Shown here one piece after another: positions 22,401 to 34,134 of a stretch of 64,000 nt of DNA. This DNA comes from Oscheius tipulae (taxonomy: Eukaryota > Nematoda > Chromadorea > Rhabditida > Rhabditidae), in NCBI GenBank assembly GCA_037178975.1, contig JASJZH010000004.1, forward strand, positions 1,116,001 through 1,180,000. The letters are read 5' to 3'. How positions within the stretch are numbered: position 1 is the first letter of the stretch; every line of letters begins with the position of its first letter. The position numbers and the translations under genes were made by a program. The notes under the pieces are model-generated. The model was not told where the DNA came from. It was given only the letters and a program-made list of their open reading frames with translations, and did not search any database.

Positions 22401-23541
22401 TCTCATGCTTGGATGCAGGATTACACCCCTTTTGGAAAATGAAGGAGCGTATAAGTATAGGTGGAGGAGAGGGAGACAGAGTTTTCAGTTGTTTGAGGAA
22501 ACTGCTTGGAAAGAGCATACAGTGAAAAGAGTATTCTCTATCACTGTCTCTCAATGTGAGCACCTCTGTCTATGTCTTTTACAGCTGAAAACAACTTTAC
22601 AAAAAGCTTGCTGCACAAAGGGATCGAACTCGCGTCGCTTAGTTCGAGTAGCGTCGCTAAGCAGTACACAAACTTTTGCGCTGAAGCTCGAATTTTGATA
22701 AAAACGTGGCCTACTCTCATTTTATTGCAAGTTTATGCTGGGATTACTGCATATTTTTGCCCAGCTCAAAATTCTCTACAAAATGGTACTTTACAACAAA
22801 AGAAATTTCGTTACCGTATGTCCAAACCTACAATCGGCTACGCACAAACACATATACACACAGACACCGTTGCGCTTTAGTGAGAGAGAGATCTTACTAA
22901 AGCACTAACAGGTCATTTGTTCACAAATTATTTCACTATTACTATAAAGCTAACATTAAACAGAAATTCTAATCCGTTCTATGTTAAGCGTCACTCTACG
23001 ATACAAGCATCTGATATTTCTTTCTTTGTTTCACTGCATCTTGATAGGTCAAAGCTAAATTGGTTTTCACTTACTCAAAATGCAAAGAAGTATACCTGTC
23101 CTCTGTTCGGAACCGAGAGAGTAAAAGTTCCAAGGTTTCTACACGACTTTGTGTATTCAAAAATGTTTTACTTTTTCTCAAATGTCCTCAAAACGTTGAC
23201 TAAAATTCATACTTAACTCCCTCATCACTAGCTCCTGTTTACAGTTCCAAAACCGCCCCACTCAGCAGAAAATTCTTGAAAAATACATTCTAGATAAGAC
23301 TCTTGAGTGTCCTGTACCCCCAACCAAAACAGCATAAAAGGCCACCCACCTGGACCACAATTTCATTCGTTCCCTTCGCCAAACTGACGCTCACCAATCG
23401 TTTTACCTGAAACATTCCCCCATTTTTTCCAGATGTTTCAAGGCTCACCTCAGCCCTGTCACAGTAGACAATGACATTCTTCGTCGGGAGATCACTGGCC
23501 TCGAAAATGTGCTGATGGGACTCGATCCAAGGCTCGGCCAT
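13428..23541 (-). CDS. DUF4140/DUF4139 protein, F37C4.5-like
   Basis: Twelve exons with consistent phase: 23541-23449, 23406-23350, 20597-20066, 19480-19345, 17565-17502, 16299-16219, 16176-16031, 15988-15811, 15332-15093, 14982-14878, 14838-14707, 13601-13428; 645 aa. The N-terminal DUF4140-type part has [19 protein letters not shown] near residue 22 and [13 protein letters not shown] coiled coil follows ([20 protein letters not shown]), then a Ser/Gly-rich linker and a second coiled coil ([15 protein letters not shown]). The DUF4139 part has [12 protein letters not shown], then [20 protein letters not shown] near residue 340, a low-complexity Arg/Ser segment, and a C-terminal beta-rich region ending [12 protein letters not shown]. 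The biochemical role of this family is unknown. Intron 2 is 2.75 kb and intron 4 (1.78 kb) contains a whole collagen gene on the other strand. The exon 7/8 junction is less certain than the rest. Confidence 0.9.
18265..18272 (+). promoter_or_regulatory. TATA box of the nested collagen gene
   Basis: TATATAAG lies 89 nt upstream of the collagen ATG at 18361, preceded by a C/T-rich stretch. It places the whole collagen promoter inside the intron of the host gene. Confidence 0.55.
18361..19314 (+). CDS. cuticle collagen, nested in an intron of the opposite-strand gene
   Basis: Two exons, 18361-18966 and 19063-19314, give 285 aa, typical of nematode cuticle collagens. The N-terminus has the Col_cuticle_N layout with one membrane/signal segment (residues about 13-38, [19 protein letters not shown]) and a downstream Cys. 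A subtilisin-type cleavage site RQKR lies near residue 82, then the CCSCG cluster, a short Gly-X-Y block, a non-collagen break with CFEC, and the long Gly-X-Y domain interrupted at the exon junction, ending in a CDHC cluster and a short tail. It is secreted and cross-linked into cuticle. The start at 18361 is preferred over an in-frame upstream ATG at 18334 because residue 1 then begins the conserved MTEKCSEA-type N-terminus. The stop is only 30 nt from the host gene's exon 4. Confidence 0.95.
21367..21430. repeat. 27-bp stem hairpin in intron 2 of the F37C4.5-like gene
   Basis: Arms 21367-21393 and 21404-21430 are reverse complements except for two positions, separated by a 10-nt loop. Size and near-perfect pairing are compatible with a small hairpin RNA or an inverted-repeat insertion. 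A second hairpin with an equally short 10-nt loop is at 36047-36124. Confidence 0.7.
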
Positions 23542-26500
23542 TGTACTAGTGTGGAATGGCTGAGTATCAAATGTCGATTACTGTAGCTTTTTGGACGAGA
23601 AAAGAAAGGGTGGTGGGGTAAACAGGAAACCTATTTATACCAGGGGGGACTACTGTAGATTGTTCGAGAGAGAAGGACATCAGAAGAAAGGGATAGCGGT
23701 GAAATGGGAGCTCTTTTTGGTTGCCGGGTAGGGAGAAAGGAAGAGACCCCCGGTTATCGCAACTGCTGAGCCTGCAAATGGCTATGGGGAGATGCCAAAA
23801 AAATGAGGGATGGGGAGGTAAGTTAGTTTTTTTTCTGACGATAGCTCGGAAGCAATAATAAACATACACCGAGTGTGAACAGATGGTACGGTGAAACAAC
23901 GAACAATCTACTGATCATTTTTGGAAAGAAGAGCAAGCAAGAGAACAGTCATCTTTATTCGTAACTTGCTAAAATCACTGAAGTAGACGTTTGTCTTCTT
24001 TTTATTCAAAATGAAAAACTGATTTTTTTTTCTTTGGCAATAGCAGACCGTCCAGTAACAGTACAGAACGTGGGAAGCAGTCATGAATTTGTGAAACACA
24101 TTATATGGGAAATTTTGGAAAGAAGTGCAAGCAAGATTTAGTAGGGAAAAAAAGTGGCCTTTCATAATCATTTAAATAGACTTTGGTGTTCTTATATCCA
24201 ATCTATGAAACTGAAGGAATAGAAGATCCGCGACCAGCAGAATTGCAGATCTCGGAAGATTATCATATCCCGATGAAACATACTACTGAAAAATTTCTAG
24301 ATATATTAGCAAGTAGCTGTGGGAGCAAGAATGAAGCAAATACTTGTTAGTCAAATATGCTCTTTCTATTATTCAAACTGTAAAACAGAAAAGTTTTCTG
24401 CTGGTAAGAAAGGAGATAGTGATGGGGCATGAAACAAGGATTTTTGAGAGATCGGTAAAAATACAATAAATCTGAACATGTCATACCCCGATGAATATCC
24501 TACAGTAAAGATCTTAATAAAGAACAGTCTATTCTCCCCCCTGCGACCACTGCGGAAATGTTTTTATACGAACTTTGAAAGAAAGGTTGTGAAGGGGAGA
24601 GACAGACTCTTTTTCACTTTGACCGTCACAAGGAAATTTGGATGATTCTATTATAAAATTCATGTACCCCCTTCGAGTAAAAGACAAGGGTGTGAGTGAG
24701 ACAAAAGCAAGCTGGAAAACGTCCAAGTTAGTAACATTTTTTTTTAATGAACTAACCTCAATTTACTCTCCCCTCTCAAACGCTCACGGATCGAAAAACA
24801 CTGGAAGGAACTTTATGATTTCATTGCTTCGGTGATAGGAAAGAGCGACAGCGTTGAAATAGAGCAACAAGAAGGAAGGACCGAATTCAGCTTATTTTTG
24901 TTTCAAGGATACATTGAAGCTTTTGTATACCGAAAATTCAGATTCATTCAAAGACAATAAAATTATCAAACGCGTAAAATTCAGTGAACGGAAATTTGTA
25001 TTATGATCGCTACGGTATCTGCTTTTTCGAAGTCTTCGATTATGTTTCACTGATTCTATACAGGGAGTACATTATTTCACCGGTAAGAAATACTAAAAGC
25101 AAAAAAAAAACAACTTTTTCGTGTTCTACAGTATTCAAAGACGTCCAGGACAGGCAGAGTTCGCTCCCGGGGAGAAAGAGGAAGACAAACAGGCACTTGG
25201 AAGACCGTTGTCTTTTTTTCGGATGAGATAGACTTTGGTTTTTTGAACAGAATCGAAGTTTTCACTTTGGAGAATGGTAGCAACAAAAACCACAGGTGAA
25301 GAGTCTACTGTGTTTTTAATAAAGAGTTCATGTTTCATGTGAAACATATGAAGACTTTCTGTCCTGTGTTCTGTACTTTGGATGGGGTAGTTGAAAATAC
25401 AAAGTTTTTGTCATTTCAATATCTTGAAAAGTGTAAGGTCGTCCGTTCCAACCAAATGTTTCATGGTATGGAGAAGAGTAGTGAGTAAGGACAAAGAAAG
25501 TGTATCTCGTGGGAAATTATCATTTTTAGACACGTAACACTTGCAATTACCTAGTCTCTTTAGACAATACTGTAGATGTCTCTGTGTGATTCACTATGTT
25601 TTTCTGAGAAACTTCCACTGTAAGTGTGCTATAGCCAACAACAAAAAAGTCTTGTTTCAATGAACGCCGGCAGTTTTCGTGTTTTTGTTTGCTTCAGCGG
25701 CGCTTATCCTAATTTTACAAATTACAAGACGTGTCTATTACAAATGCCAACTGTAATCTGGGATAACACTTGACAATGTTTGTAGCCTTTTCTGTATTAA
25801 GATTTATCCCAGCTTAGCTTGATCAATCAAGCCAGAAGGCAGTCAAAAGAGCGCCAAAAAGTACTAGGTCGCTCCGCCAGGAGCGTAAGCGACTGGTAAA
25901 CTAGAATTTCATTCTCTCTGTGTGTTTCACTACTGTTTCACTATGCAAGAGTAGCAAGCTTAGAAATTTGTAGTTCAGTCTTTCCAAGTGGCCATATACC
26001 AAATTTGTTGTAAGGTACCCATATAAGACTACCACCTAGCTGTAACTTTGGTTCTAGTCTTCAAGCGTCGCAGAACATTGCTAACAATAAGTCGTGTTTA
26101 TGTTTTGGGTAAACGGAAAGGCTCGGCTCTGGCAAGAGATTCGAAGTTTTTTTTTGTGTTTCATCGACGTTAGAACACCATGGCCTCCTGATGCTACTGC
26201 TATATATTTATTCAATACAATCTTTTTAACGAAACGTTTCACAAAAACCTTATTACAAAGAAACAGACAAGTTTTGATGCTTGCTTCAGTTTCTTTCAGT
26301 CCCAAAAACAATTTTTGATCCCGACTACTTACTACTTTTTCATCTCTCTCCGCCCCCAAATGAGAACACAACACCAACAATCTATGTGGCTATCTGCGGG
26401 ACAAATATTGTTGAAGCAAATATTTTTCAGCTGATATGGTTGGCTTAGTTTGAAGGGGAGAATGAAAATGATAGGGTGATGTCAAAAAGGGGGCAGAGAG

Positions 26501-28504
26501 GACAGTGTTCGTGCGCCAGTACCCTCTGATTCCCCCTCTATCAGTCCAAAGCGATTTCGTGGAAGATTTGTGCAGCGGGGGAGAAGAAGACCGGGAGATA
26601 AGAGAAGGGGGAGGGAGGACTGAAGAGGGGCTGAAAAGATTGGAAAATAGCTTGGAAAGAAAAGTATTAGGTAAGGTGTTCTATTCATCTGTTTGACACT
26701 ATACGTACTTTTCGGGTACAGGTTCTTCACACTTTCAGAAACAGTTTTCAAAGTGTTTCAAAGAAAAGATGACCAAAAACAAGTTCTTTTAGTTTTTGGT
26801 AGAAATAATGTTTCGCGGATACCATAATTAGGCTTATGGGATCTCGAAACAATCCGGCTACTTTTCTGCCCCCTTATCCTTTTTTTCCACAGTGCAACTT
26901 TTTACAGGTTCAGAGGTTTTTTCAGACTCGAATGTTTCAGGAGCGCCATATAGCCTGAGACTACTATCAGTTTCTGCTTGTTGACGTGTTGGGAAACAAA
27001 GTATTGATATTTGTCTCTTTTGCTACTATCCCATACTTTATTCTATCTTGCTCCAAGAACATATACCGCGCTTGTTCAATTTTGAAAGAGACTGATGTTT
27101 CACCCCAGCTTAAAGTACTAGACTGTTCAAAAATCTATTAGGAGATTGACCACGGATGAAGGACTCCCTAAAAACAAAAACTTCAAAGACTCCCCCTTTT
27201 CCCAAAGTGTGTTTAGAGTCTCTAGCTTATATTTCATCGCAATCTAGAACCATAGGCTGTTGAAAACTTCTGCTGAGAACGGTAGAGGCGGAGAATAAAT
27301 CACAAGCAGTTATAACATTGTGTCAGCAGTTAGTACAAAATGTACAGAGAAATCTTTCACCTACTAGCTAGATTGCGACCGATTTAATGAGTCCTCTTTG
27401 CTGTATTCGGGAACTAAAACTTGGATAGGTAGATGTTGTTTTTCATTGTGATAACATTCGGCAGAAAAATATATAATATCACCGAAAAGGGGGTAGTGGT
27501 CGGTGGCAGACAGATAAACAGTGACAGTGCCAGTGCTACGGCCAGGTACGAGAGACTCTATCTAAAGCTGTCGACGGCAAAAGTGGCAATTGAGACTAAT
27601 TCGAAGAGGTCAAAAGTACACCAATGAATGACGGAGACCATGTTGAAAGTTGTGTCTTGGGGCCCCAGGAGCAACGTTCTTCCAAAGAAGCTATCCCCTA
27701 ACAGACTTGACTCACAAACAGTTAGTGTGCGCACAAAGTAGTGTACACTAATTGGTAATATTGGCTTCAGACAGACAGAGACGCGGAGACAATTTAAAAT
27801 AGATTTTCTGAAGCGTGAATTTAAAGTTACGGGTCCTGTTTTTATGGCGCCAAACAGCCATTTTTTGAAGGAATTCAAGCATTTCAACTGAAATTTAAGA
27901 TTTCAGAAACCAAGAGGCCGACGCATTATTGTAGATTCAAAAATCACTAGTATAATGTAAGAATGCAACAAAAAAGTACCAGCAGCGGAAGAGGAAAAAA
28001 ATATGTTTCATGCGAGACTGAAGACTACTGTTGAAAAAACTGCAACATTTTTTATTGACACAATGCTAACTTACCTAGAGTCAATTGTTAGGAAATCACT
28101 AGATGTGTCTAACAGCAATGATGAAAAAAAAGGTTTTATAGAGAACTGAGTTCAACATCTGTGTCAAAAAAATATGCTTCATGCAGTATTGAATAGAAGA
28201 GAGTCCTTTTGATGCACTCTTGCCTCGCTGACCGAAATCGAAATTGTTGGTACACTGAACTACAATCACTACCGCATAAGGAATGCTTATAAGCCACGAC
28301 TGGAAAAATAATCTTTTTATGAACCTAGTAGCAAGTTTTATCACTTTACTGGTTTCATTTCACAGACTTATATTGACACACTAAATAGTAGTGGTAGAGT
28401 TCGCATGCCAGAGGACGACAAATGTTTCAGAAAGTCAAAAAAGACTAGACTTATATATATATATATGAACAAGGAACTGAAGGTTACCCTTCTTCCCTCT
28501 CTCC

Positions 28505-28702
28505 ATGCTATCACTTCTACTGACCAAAAGAGCCAAGTAAGCTGGTAAAAGTGATGTGTGAGTACGGAAGAGAGAGAGACAAAGCCCTGTTTTCAGGTGG
28601 GAAGAGAGGCTCCTTGGTCAGAAGAGATAACAGACCGAAGAGACCGACGGCGACGAAAAGGGGGGAGATGAAGCCGGTGAGTGTGTAAAGAGAAGCCGCC
28701 AC
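28505..28702. other. ambiguous coding-like stretch
   Basis: On the minus strand 28702-28560 encodes a hydrophobic, C-ending-codon-rich stretch (TGFISPLFVAVGLFGLLSLL) but begins with GTG and has no acceptor upstream. On the plus strand the same DNA is bounded by a good acceptor (GTTTTCAG before 28598) and donor (CCG then GTGAGT after 28677). A TATATATA tract and an ATG at 28505 lie upstream. The codon choice favours the minus strand, the splice sites favour the plus. I cannot decide. Confidence 0.25.
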
Positions 28703-29159
28703 AAATATTTATGAGAGGGAGTCAGGATTATGCAATTTTTCAGTAGCTACTTTTGGTTGGAAACGTTGCACATGCAAGTAGCGCAATGTTAGATGCTTGG
28801 GATTTATAAAGAGTATGTGGAACAACTTTTGAAAAGGCGGCAAATCGCTGGAAAACTGACATCTATAAACCAAGATGATTTAACAACAAAATTTCAAGTA
28901 CTCGTTGGTATTTCTTTTGTGTTTCATCAAGAAAGCTTACAAAATAGTACGAACAAGGTGGATGCTGTTGTGGAAAGCTAAATACAGTTTTCGGATCTAT
29001 AAACACATGGAGGATAAACACAGGGATTTCTGCAAAAAGGTCTGTGGCAACTAAAGAGACGTATGATATAAGATACTTTGGTGAACTCACAACTGCCGAA
29101 AATGAACGCTATGTCGTAAGACAAAATGGTGAAACAAAAATAATTGAGACTCCAAGTAC

Positions 29160-29640
29160 ATCTATAACAATGTTTGACCGGAAGACTTGCATAAGAAACC
29201 TTATTTTTGGTTTAATTGATGCTAGAAAAAGCCCATGTGACTGATTGACGGACTCATTTAAATGCTCGAAGTGACGTATTGAGGAACTTGTTGCAGCATT
29301 TCATTGCGAGCACTTGAATCTGGATGTGGACAAAAACTTCCTGTTTTAGAAATAGCCGAGCTTTATACTGCTTAACGGCGCCTGGTACTTTTATTTTGAG
29401 CTGGAGAAACGTTAAACTGTTTGAATACAGAACGATTTTGTGAAACACTTAGCTTTTGAAAAATATAGTTCTGCAAATCACTGAAAAAAAATAACTGTCA
29501 TCAATAAACCAAGATGCTGAAACATACTTTCATTAACCGTGTTTGAGACATGCATAAGACAACTCATTTTTTGGTTTAGCTGATGCAAGAAAAAACATTG
29601 TTAGATGACTGATTGACGGATCCGATCAAATTGTTTGAGT
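29160..29640. repeat. diverged local tandem duplication
   Basis: The segment around 29160-29260 (TTGCATAAGA, TTTTTGGTTTA, TGACTGATTGACGGA) recurs at about 29540-29640, some 380 nt downstream, with many substitutions. Upstream, the words ATAAACCAAGATG at 28867 and 29505 belong to the same pattern. Both copies carry a nearby minus-strand TGAAACA. Confidence 0.45.
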
Positions 29641-31267
29641 TGATAAAAGGGATGCCAGAAAGTATTGTGTGCAGAACAATCTGGGCGTACATAATGGTTT
29701 CATGAAACAAAAGTTTCACTGTTTTAGAAAGCGTATGAGGTACCTACAAACTAGTAATAGTAGTTATTCTCTTAAATCATTCGCTTCGCGGGGAACATCA
29801 AGGAATCTATCGACTAGAGCTGTCAAGATCCTATGGTCTCACGAAAGTACAGAAACGTAGAGAAATATGTTTCAAGCATTCTACGTATGAGATATCGTCA
29901 TTGAAAGCTAGTACAACTTCAATGTTGAGACGAAAGTAACAGAGTCAGATAACCAGGAGCCACCTTTGAAGATTACTTTGATCACACGAAGACTGATAAA
30001 ACCAGCGTCAGCAATAATGACAGCCAGTTATATTTAGTCGTTGAAGCATGTTTACACAGCTCGATTTAGCTCTCTGAAGCTTTTCAATGCTGTTTTGATT
30101 GTGAACAAATTCACTGAAAATGATTTGAACCAAGGTGCCAGTCGGTACCAGTGGTCACTTTGATAAGGAGACGAGATAGGGTCATTGCTTGAAAGTTCGA
30201 GAGGCGAAAGGATTCTTCTGGATGATGGTTTCTGCAGGTATTGTCAGAAAGAATATTGAAATGGCTTTACCCAAAAGTTGAACCATAGACATTGACAAGT
30301 TGTCGTCTTCTCATCAAGCGTCAGGACATCAGAACCGTAAAAGAGTTCCCGTCTACCCTTATACAAGGTTTTTGAAACACAAATTTTGTTTTGGCTGGTT
30401 GGAAATGAATTTTATTTTGCGTAAGGGAGCTTTTCAGAGAGGATGATTCCGAAAAAAAATTATTTTTTTTATCGACTGTTGAACTACTACTAAAAAAAGA
30501 GCGGCATCAATTTGAAGAAAAAAAAAACGTTTTGGAGAAAATAGCACCGAGTAATGAAAAAGTACAGTAAGCTGAGAACATTCTCTGCCATGAAAAGATA
30601 ACTTTCTTTTTTCATTGAAAGGGTGAATACTCGTTCCGCTTTCACTGGCACTCTTGTACAGAGACTCATTGGAAGGTTACAGAATATGGTGTCACAAGTA
30701 TGTTTTTTCTGTCCTAGGACGCTGAGAGTCTGAAACAAAGGAAGTTAGCTCGTGTAAGGGTCGGAGACTTGATCGTCTCCCCCAGTGACTCTCTCTCAGC
30801 TATGACGCGTGAGACAGAGGACTATAAGAAGAGGCGCACAGACCATTTTAGGTTTCATCGACTATTCAAACTCCTAGTCAAAATTTCTTACTTTGCTTTG
30901 ACGTAGTCGCGAGTTATTGAAAAACAACTACATGGTTGTATAGCAGTAACTATGAAGTAACATCTAAAGTAGCTGTTCAGAAATGTTTCAAAAGCCATTG
31001 TTATAGGAAGAACGAAACTGAAAACTGTAACTGCCTTTCTCTTTCTTAAATTAAAATTTGAATATGTAACATTTTTGTTTCATTGTAAACGTGAATAATC
31101 TCAACCGTTCTAACTTGCTACTCCTTGAAAGCCTATCACCGTATAAATACAATAAGATCGTTTGATTCTCATTTCGGGGGCTATTCAAAGGCAAACATAG
31201 AAATCTAATGTATTTTCAGAACGAACCTATCGAAAAGTTCTGTTCCGCGGGTTGTATAAGTACTCAC

Positions 31268-31387
31268 GAAATTTTTCCACGTTGATCCTCTTCCTCCACA
31301 GCAAACACAGTAAAAGCAAGTTTTGGAAGAACGTACGAAAGTGAAGGGGAGTGGTCACTTTCGCTCCCTCTTATCTCATTCAGCTGT
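31268..31387 (-). CDS. possible orphan exon
   Basis: The stretch is bounded by an acceptor (GGCTCAG before 31387) and a donor (ATTTC then GTGAGT after 31268). It encodes LNEIRGSESDHSPSL and then FTVFAVEEEDQRGKIS with no stop. I do not recognise it and could not find phase-compatible partner exons, although a Cys-containing open stretch begins after TTTCAG at 30729 on the same strand. It may be a fragment. Confidence 0.25.
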
Positions 31388-31969
31388 CTGAGCCCTATCC
31401 GAGATATTATCTGGCGGTCATTTCGATAATTTAGTTCTGGACATCCGAATGTCAAAGTTCCTTTCGGTTATTGATGTATCGCTCTTTGAAAGTCGAAATA
31501 AACCAAAGACTGTTATTTCATGGTATGACTAACAGAAACGGAAAATTCGAGTTTCTGGTACAACACAATACTGATACAGGACGTATATGTTCGAACCTTC
31601 TTTATATCCGAAATCATAAGACAGGCCCTAATGTGCACGTACTAGTTTTACAGGTAGGCTTGTTGGGTAGAACTGACTGAGGATGAGAGCGACCTACCTA
31701 TGAAGGATCTTTTTGAGAGACCCAAGGGGGACTGGGCAGTTCTAGTGGGGACCAGAAATAGTCATTTGAGGATGAAACAGAGAGGGTGTAAGACCGAGGG
31801 AAAGAAAGATGTATCGGGGTCGACACAGTAGTTAGACACATTGAAACTTACAAAAATGTTTCGCTCTGTATGGATGTGTAGAAGTATGAGTCTGTGCGCG
31901 CTTTTCGAGCTGAAACGATACTTCAGGCAGGACATATAAATACAATTTATGAAACCAATTACTGGCCTC

Positions 31970-33004
31970 TCAGGCCATTGGATAGCATTTATAGTCCGTC
32001 TTCTCGCACATGTACTTTTCTGGGCACTGCAGGTTGACACAGGGCCCGATGGCAGTCGATCCGGCTCTCTTCTTGGCTGAAATTTGGTGCTTTAAGCTCA
32101 GAGACCAGAAATAAGTGCTTTCGCGCCCAAAAATGCATATTATGCACTGTTTGAAACAAAAAATATTAAAACCTGAATAAAACACTCACAACAAAACTTG
32201 GATACTTATGTACTCTTTAAACAAAAAAAACCAAAAAAAACTCACGAATGGGACGAAGACATGAGTCATTGTGACAGAAGTAGCTTTCCGGACAGAGAGT
32301 ATTGACACATTGACCGATTCTTTCCACTGAATTGTTTCATTATCAGATATGAAAAAAGAGTGAAAAGACTTTGAGTCATGTCAGGAAAGCAGAGATTGTC
32401 GTCGCACTTGAAGCCATCAGGACACTCGGAAAGTATGCACGGGCCGACGGAGTTGCGGTTTCGGAGGTCTGAATGTCAGTTTTTGTTGGTTTCAATTTCT
32501 AGACAAGTTCATGCCATTGTGACAGTCCTAATGCTTCATCCACTACCGTAATCACTTTTAATCGACTAGTTCACTTTCTATTAGTCTTGTCCAGAACTTA
32601 TCTAGATTCTCTGAAACATATTCGTAACTATTTGACTATCTGAATATCTAGAAACAGAACAGACACTTGCTCTTGAGTTTCCATAGGTTTTTGTTTTTTA
32701 CAGACGCAACGACGAGGTGTAATTGAATCTTGACATAGAGTAGAACCTAGCTCTTGAATTTCCATTGTTCAATTTTCCAGCTCTGCAACCCAGGAAATTA
32801 GTTTTCTGTCTCACAAACTTCAGTCCGTGGCTTTCAAAAGAGACATGGGATTTTCGAGATGACTACTATTGCTGTAAGAAAATTTCTTTACCTTTTCACT
32901 CCTCTTTGAAACAAAAACTCAACAAACTCACCTGGCCACCCTCTCTGCCTGATTCCATTTACCATGGAGACCATTAGTACTGAGAAGACGAAGAGACGGG
33001 CCAT
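31970..33004 (-). CDS. secreted Cys-rich protein with three four-Cys repeats
   Basis: Four exons, 33004-32932, 32468-32370, 32326-32246, 32076-31970, with consistent phase; 119 aa. Residues 1-18 form a signal peptide (MARLFVFSVLMVSMVNG). The mature part has one repeat per exon: CILSECPDGFKCDDNLC, CVNTLCPESYFCHNDSC and CVNLQCPEKYMCEKTDYKC, each preceded by (I/V)G(P/Q). The spacing is C-x4-C-x5-C-x4/6-C with a C-P-(D/E) core. Exon boundaries fall between repeats, so the protein grew by exon duplication. It resembles small nematode CC-type secreted domains, but I do not assign a family. A KKR pair before the third repeat could be a processing site. Function is unknown; an extracellular role follows only from the signal peptide. 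Confidence 0.75.
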
Positions 33005-34134
33005 GACAAGCCGTATGTGTGTGAAAGAGAGACAGCGAGCCCCCGTCTATTAAAGGCTCTCGCGTGTCGGTCAACAGTCGGAGTTAGCAAAAACACTGTT
33101 CTCACGGGGGGTGAGAACTCTGTGTCACGCGAGAAAAAGACACGGGTGTAAGTCTGAGGACAGAGGTCAAGGAGGAAAAGTTGCAAAAAATGTGAATTCG
33201 GTGTCTGAAGATTTTTCATTTGCGTATTGGAGGGTCGATATTGGAAATGCTGCGTATCAGACTGCAATGCAGTTACTTATTCACGCCATATAAATGCTTT
33301 GTGTGAAGCAAAAGATTTACAGTTCTCGAGAGAGGCTAGTTTATACTTTCACAAAACAGAGTTTAAAATGGCACCACGCTACCAGTTTTCGGTCATTCTT
33401 CATGTTTGGTTCTCTACTATCCGGAAGATACAGTACCCAAAAATTCTGGCCTCGATGTCGCATCACGTTGTCGTTTCACTGCCGCAATAAATATAAAGTC
33501 AAGATGAGTTAGCAATTTTGACTCGCAGAGCTTTATCATATTTGTAATCTTTTGACCATCATAGTAACTCTTTGAAACAAAACATAATTTCTTCACAGTA
33601 AGAACAAATACAATATCAGGACTATTGAAAAGTGAAAGAGAAATGTTTCAGCCTTTCAGTAGAAGGCAAACGTTACTGTCAACTAGTAATTCCGGAGGGT
33701 TTACTAGTTGATTTTAGAGTGGTTTTAGAGTTTCGTCATTTCGTAAACGACAATATTGAACTATGGTGCTGTATCGGAATTCTTTCCTGCCCTCTGCTGT
33801 TTTTCTCTGTCGAACAGCTTTTTCTCCTTGAAAGGATTCGGAACTTTATATTAGTTTACCATCTTTTCTCTACTCTGCTCCTTGTCACTAACCTGTGAAA
33901 CGCAATAAGTTACCGTTTATTGAAACTTATCCGATTCCGCTCCAGCGAATTGCGATCAAGCAAAAAAAAAAGTTCTCTGCTTATCAATTAGTGTCTGACC
34001 TTCGGATCTCCCTGTTTCTCTCTCTCTCTCGTCTCCCTGAGGCAGGTGTTTCTCCTCCCCTTTATGAGAATTTCAATCGCACACTCCCGCACCAGAAGAG
34101 GGGACAAGTCTAGACATTCGTTCCCTCTTCAGAA
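33005..34134. other. intergenic region, no gene seen
   Basis: Contains two piRNA-type motifs (33573 minus, 33644 plus) and short uninterpretable open stretches. The last 150 nt before the receptor start are C/T-rich and end in TTCAGAA just before the ATG at 34135. That TTCAG could be a trans-splice acceptor, which is not provable here. Confidence 0.5.

Larger units (their letters stand above)
13667..23434. promoter_or_regulatory. piRNA-type promoter motifs, block 2 (inside introns of the F37C4.5-like gene)
   Basis: Plus TGTTTCA: 14050, 14306, 15597, 17919, 18064, 19754, 21502, 21576, 21790, 22158, 23037, 23434. Minus TGAAACA: 13667, 13962, 14189, 14266, 16301, 16586, 16688, 23408. All are intronic. 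The 13.6-14.4 kb members (intron 11) sit in related contexts of the form TACTnTTGAAACATTTTT and appear to be local duplicates. The motifs at 16301, 23408 and 23434 lie at or inside very short introns and may simply be splice-acceptor sequence. Confidence 0.55.
23892..33644. promoter_or_regulatory. piRNA-type promoter motifs, block 3
   Basis: Plus: 24899, 25043, 25331, 25457, 25653, 25923, 25934, 26157, 26754, 26933, 27096, 28004, 28423, 28920, 29868, 30984, 31076, 32333, 33644. Minus: 23892, 24092, 24274, 24430, 25340, 29130, 29441, 29518, 29703, 30373, 30731, 31773, 32152, 32612, 32907, 33573. In 24001-30000 alone I count 23 exact copies against about one expected. From 24899 to 28920, 14 of 15 point the same way. 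Apart from the Cys-rich gene (31970-33004), this interval has no convincing gene. A few isolated open stretches with plausible splice sites exist (26505-26665, 27433-27627, 31471-31655), but I cannot assign them. Confidence 0.65.

Noticed and set aside
22600-22690. A tRNA-like stretch (AGTTCGATCCC on the minus strand)
   Set aside because: The B-box resemblance is partial and no A box or cloverleaf could be placed.
26505-26751. An exon at 26505-26665 (plus) or its antisense
   Set aside because: Both strands are open with weak splice sites; purine-rich composition explains the open frames.
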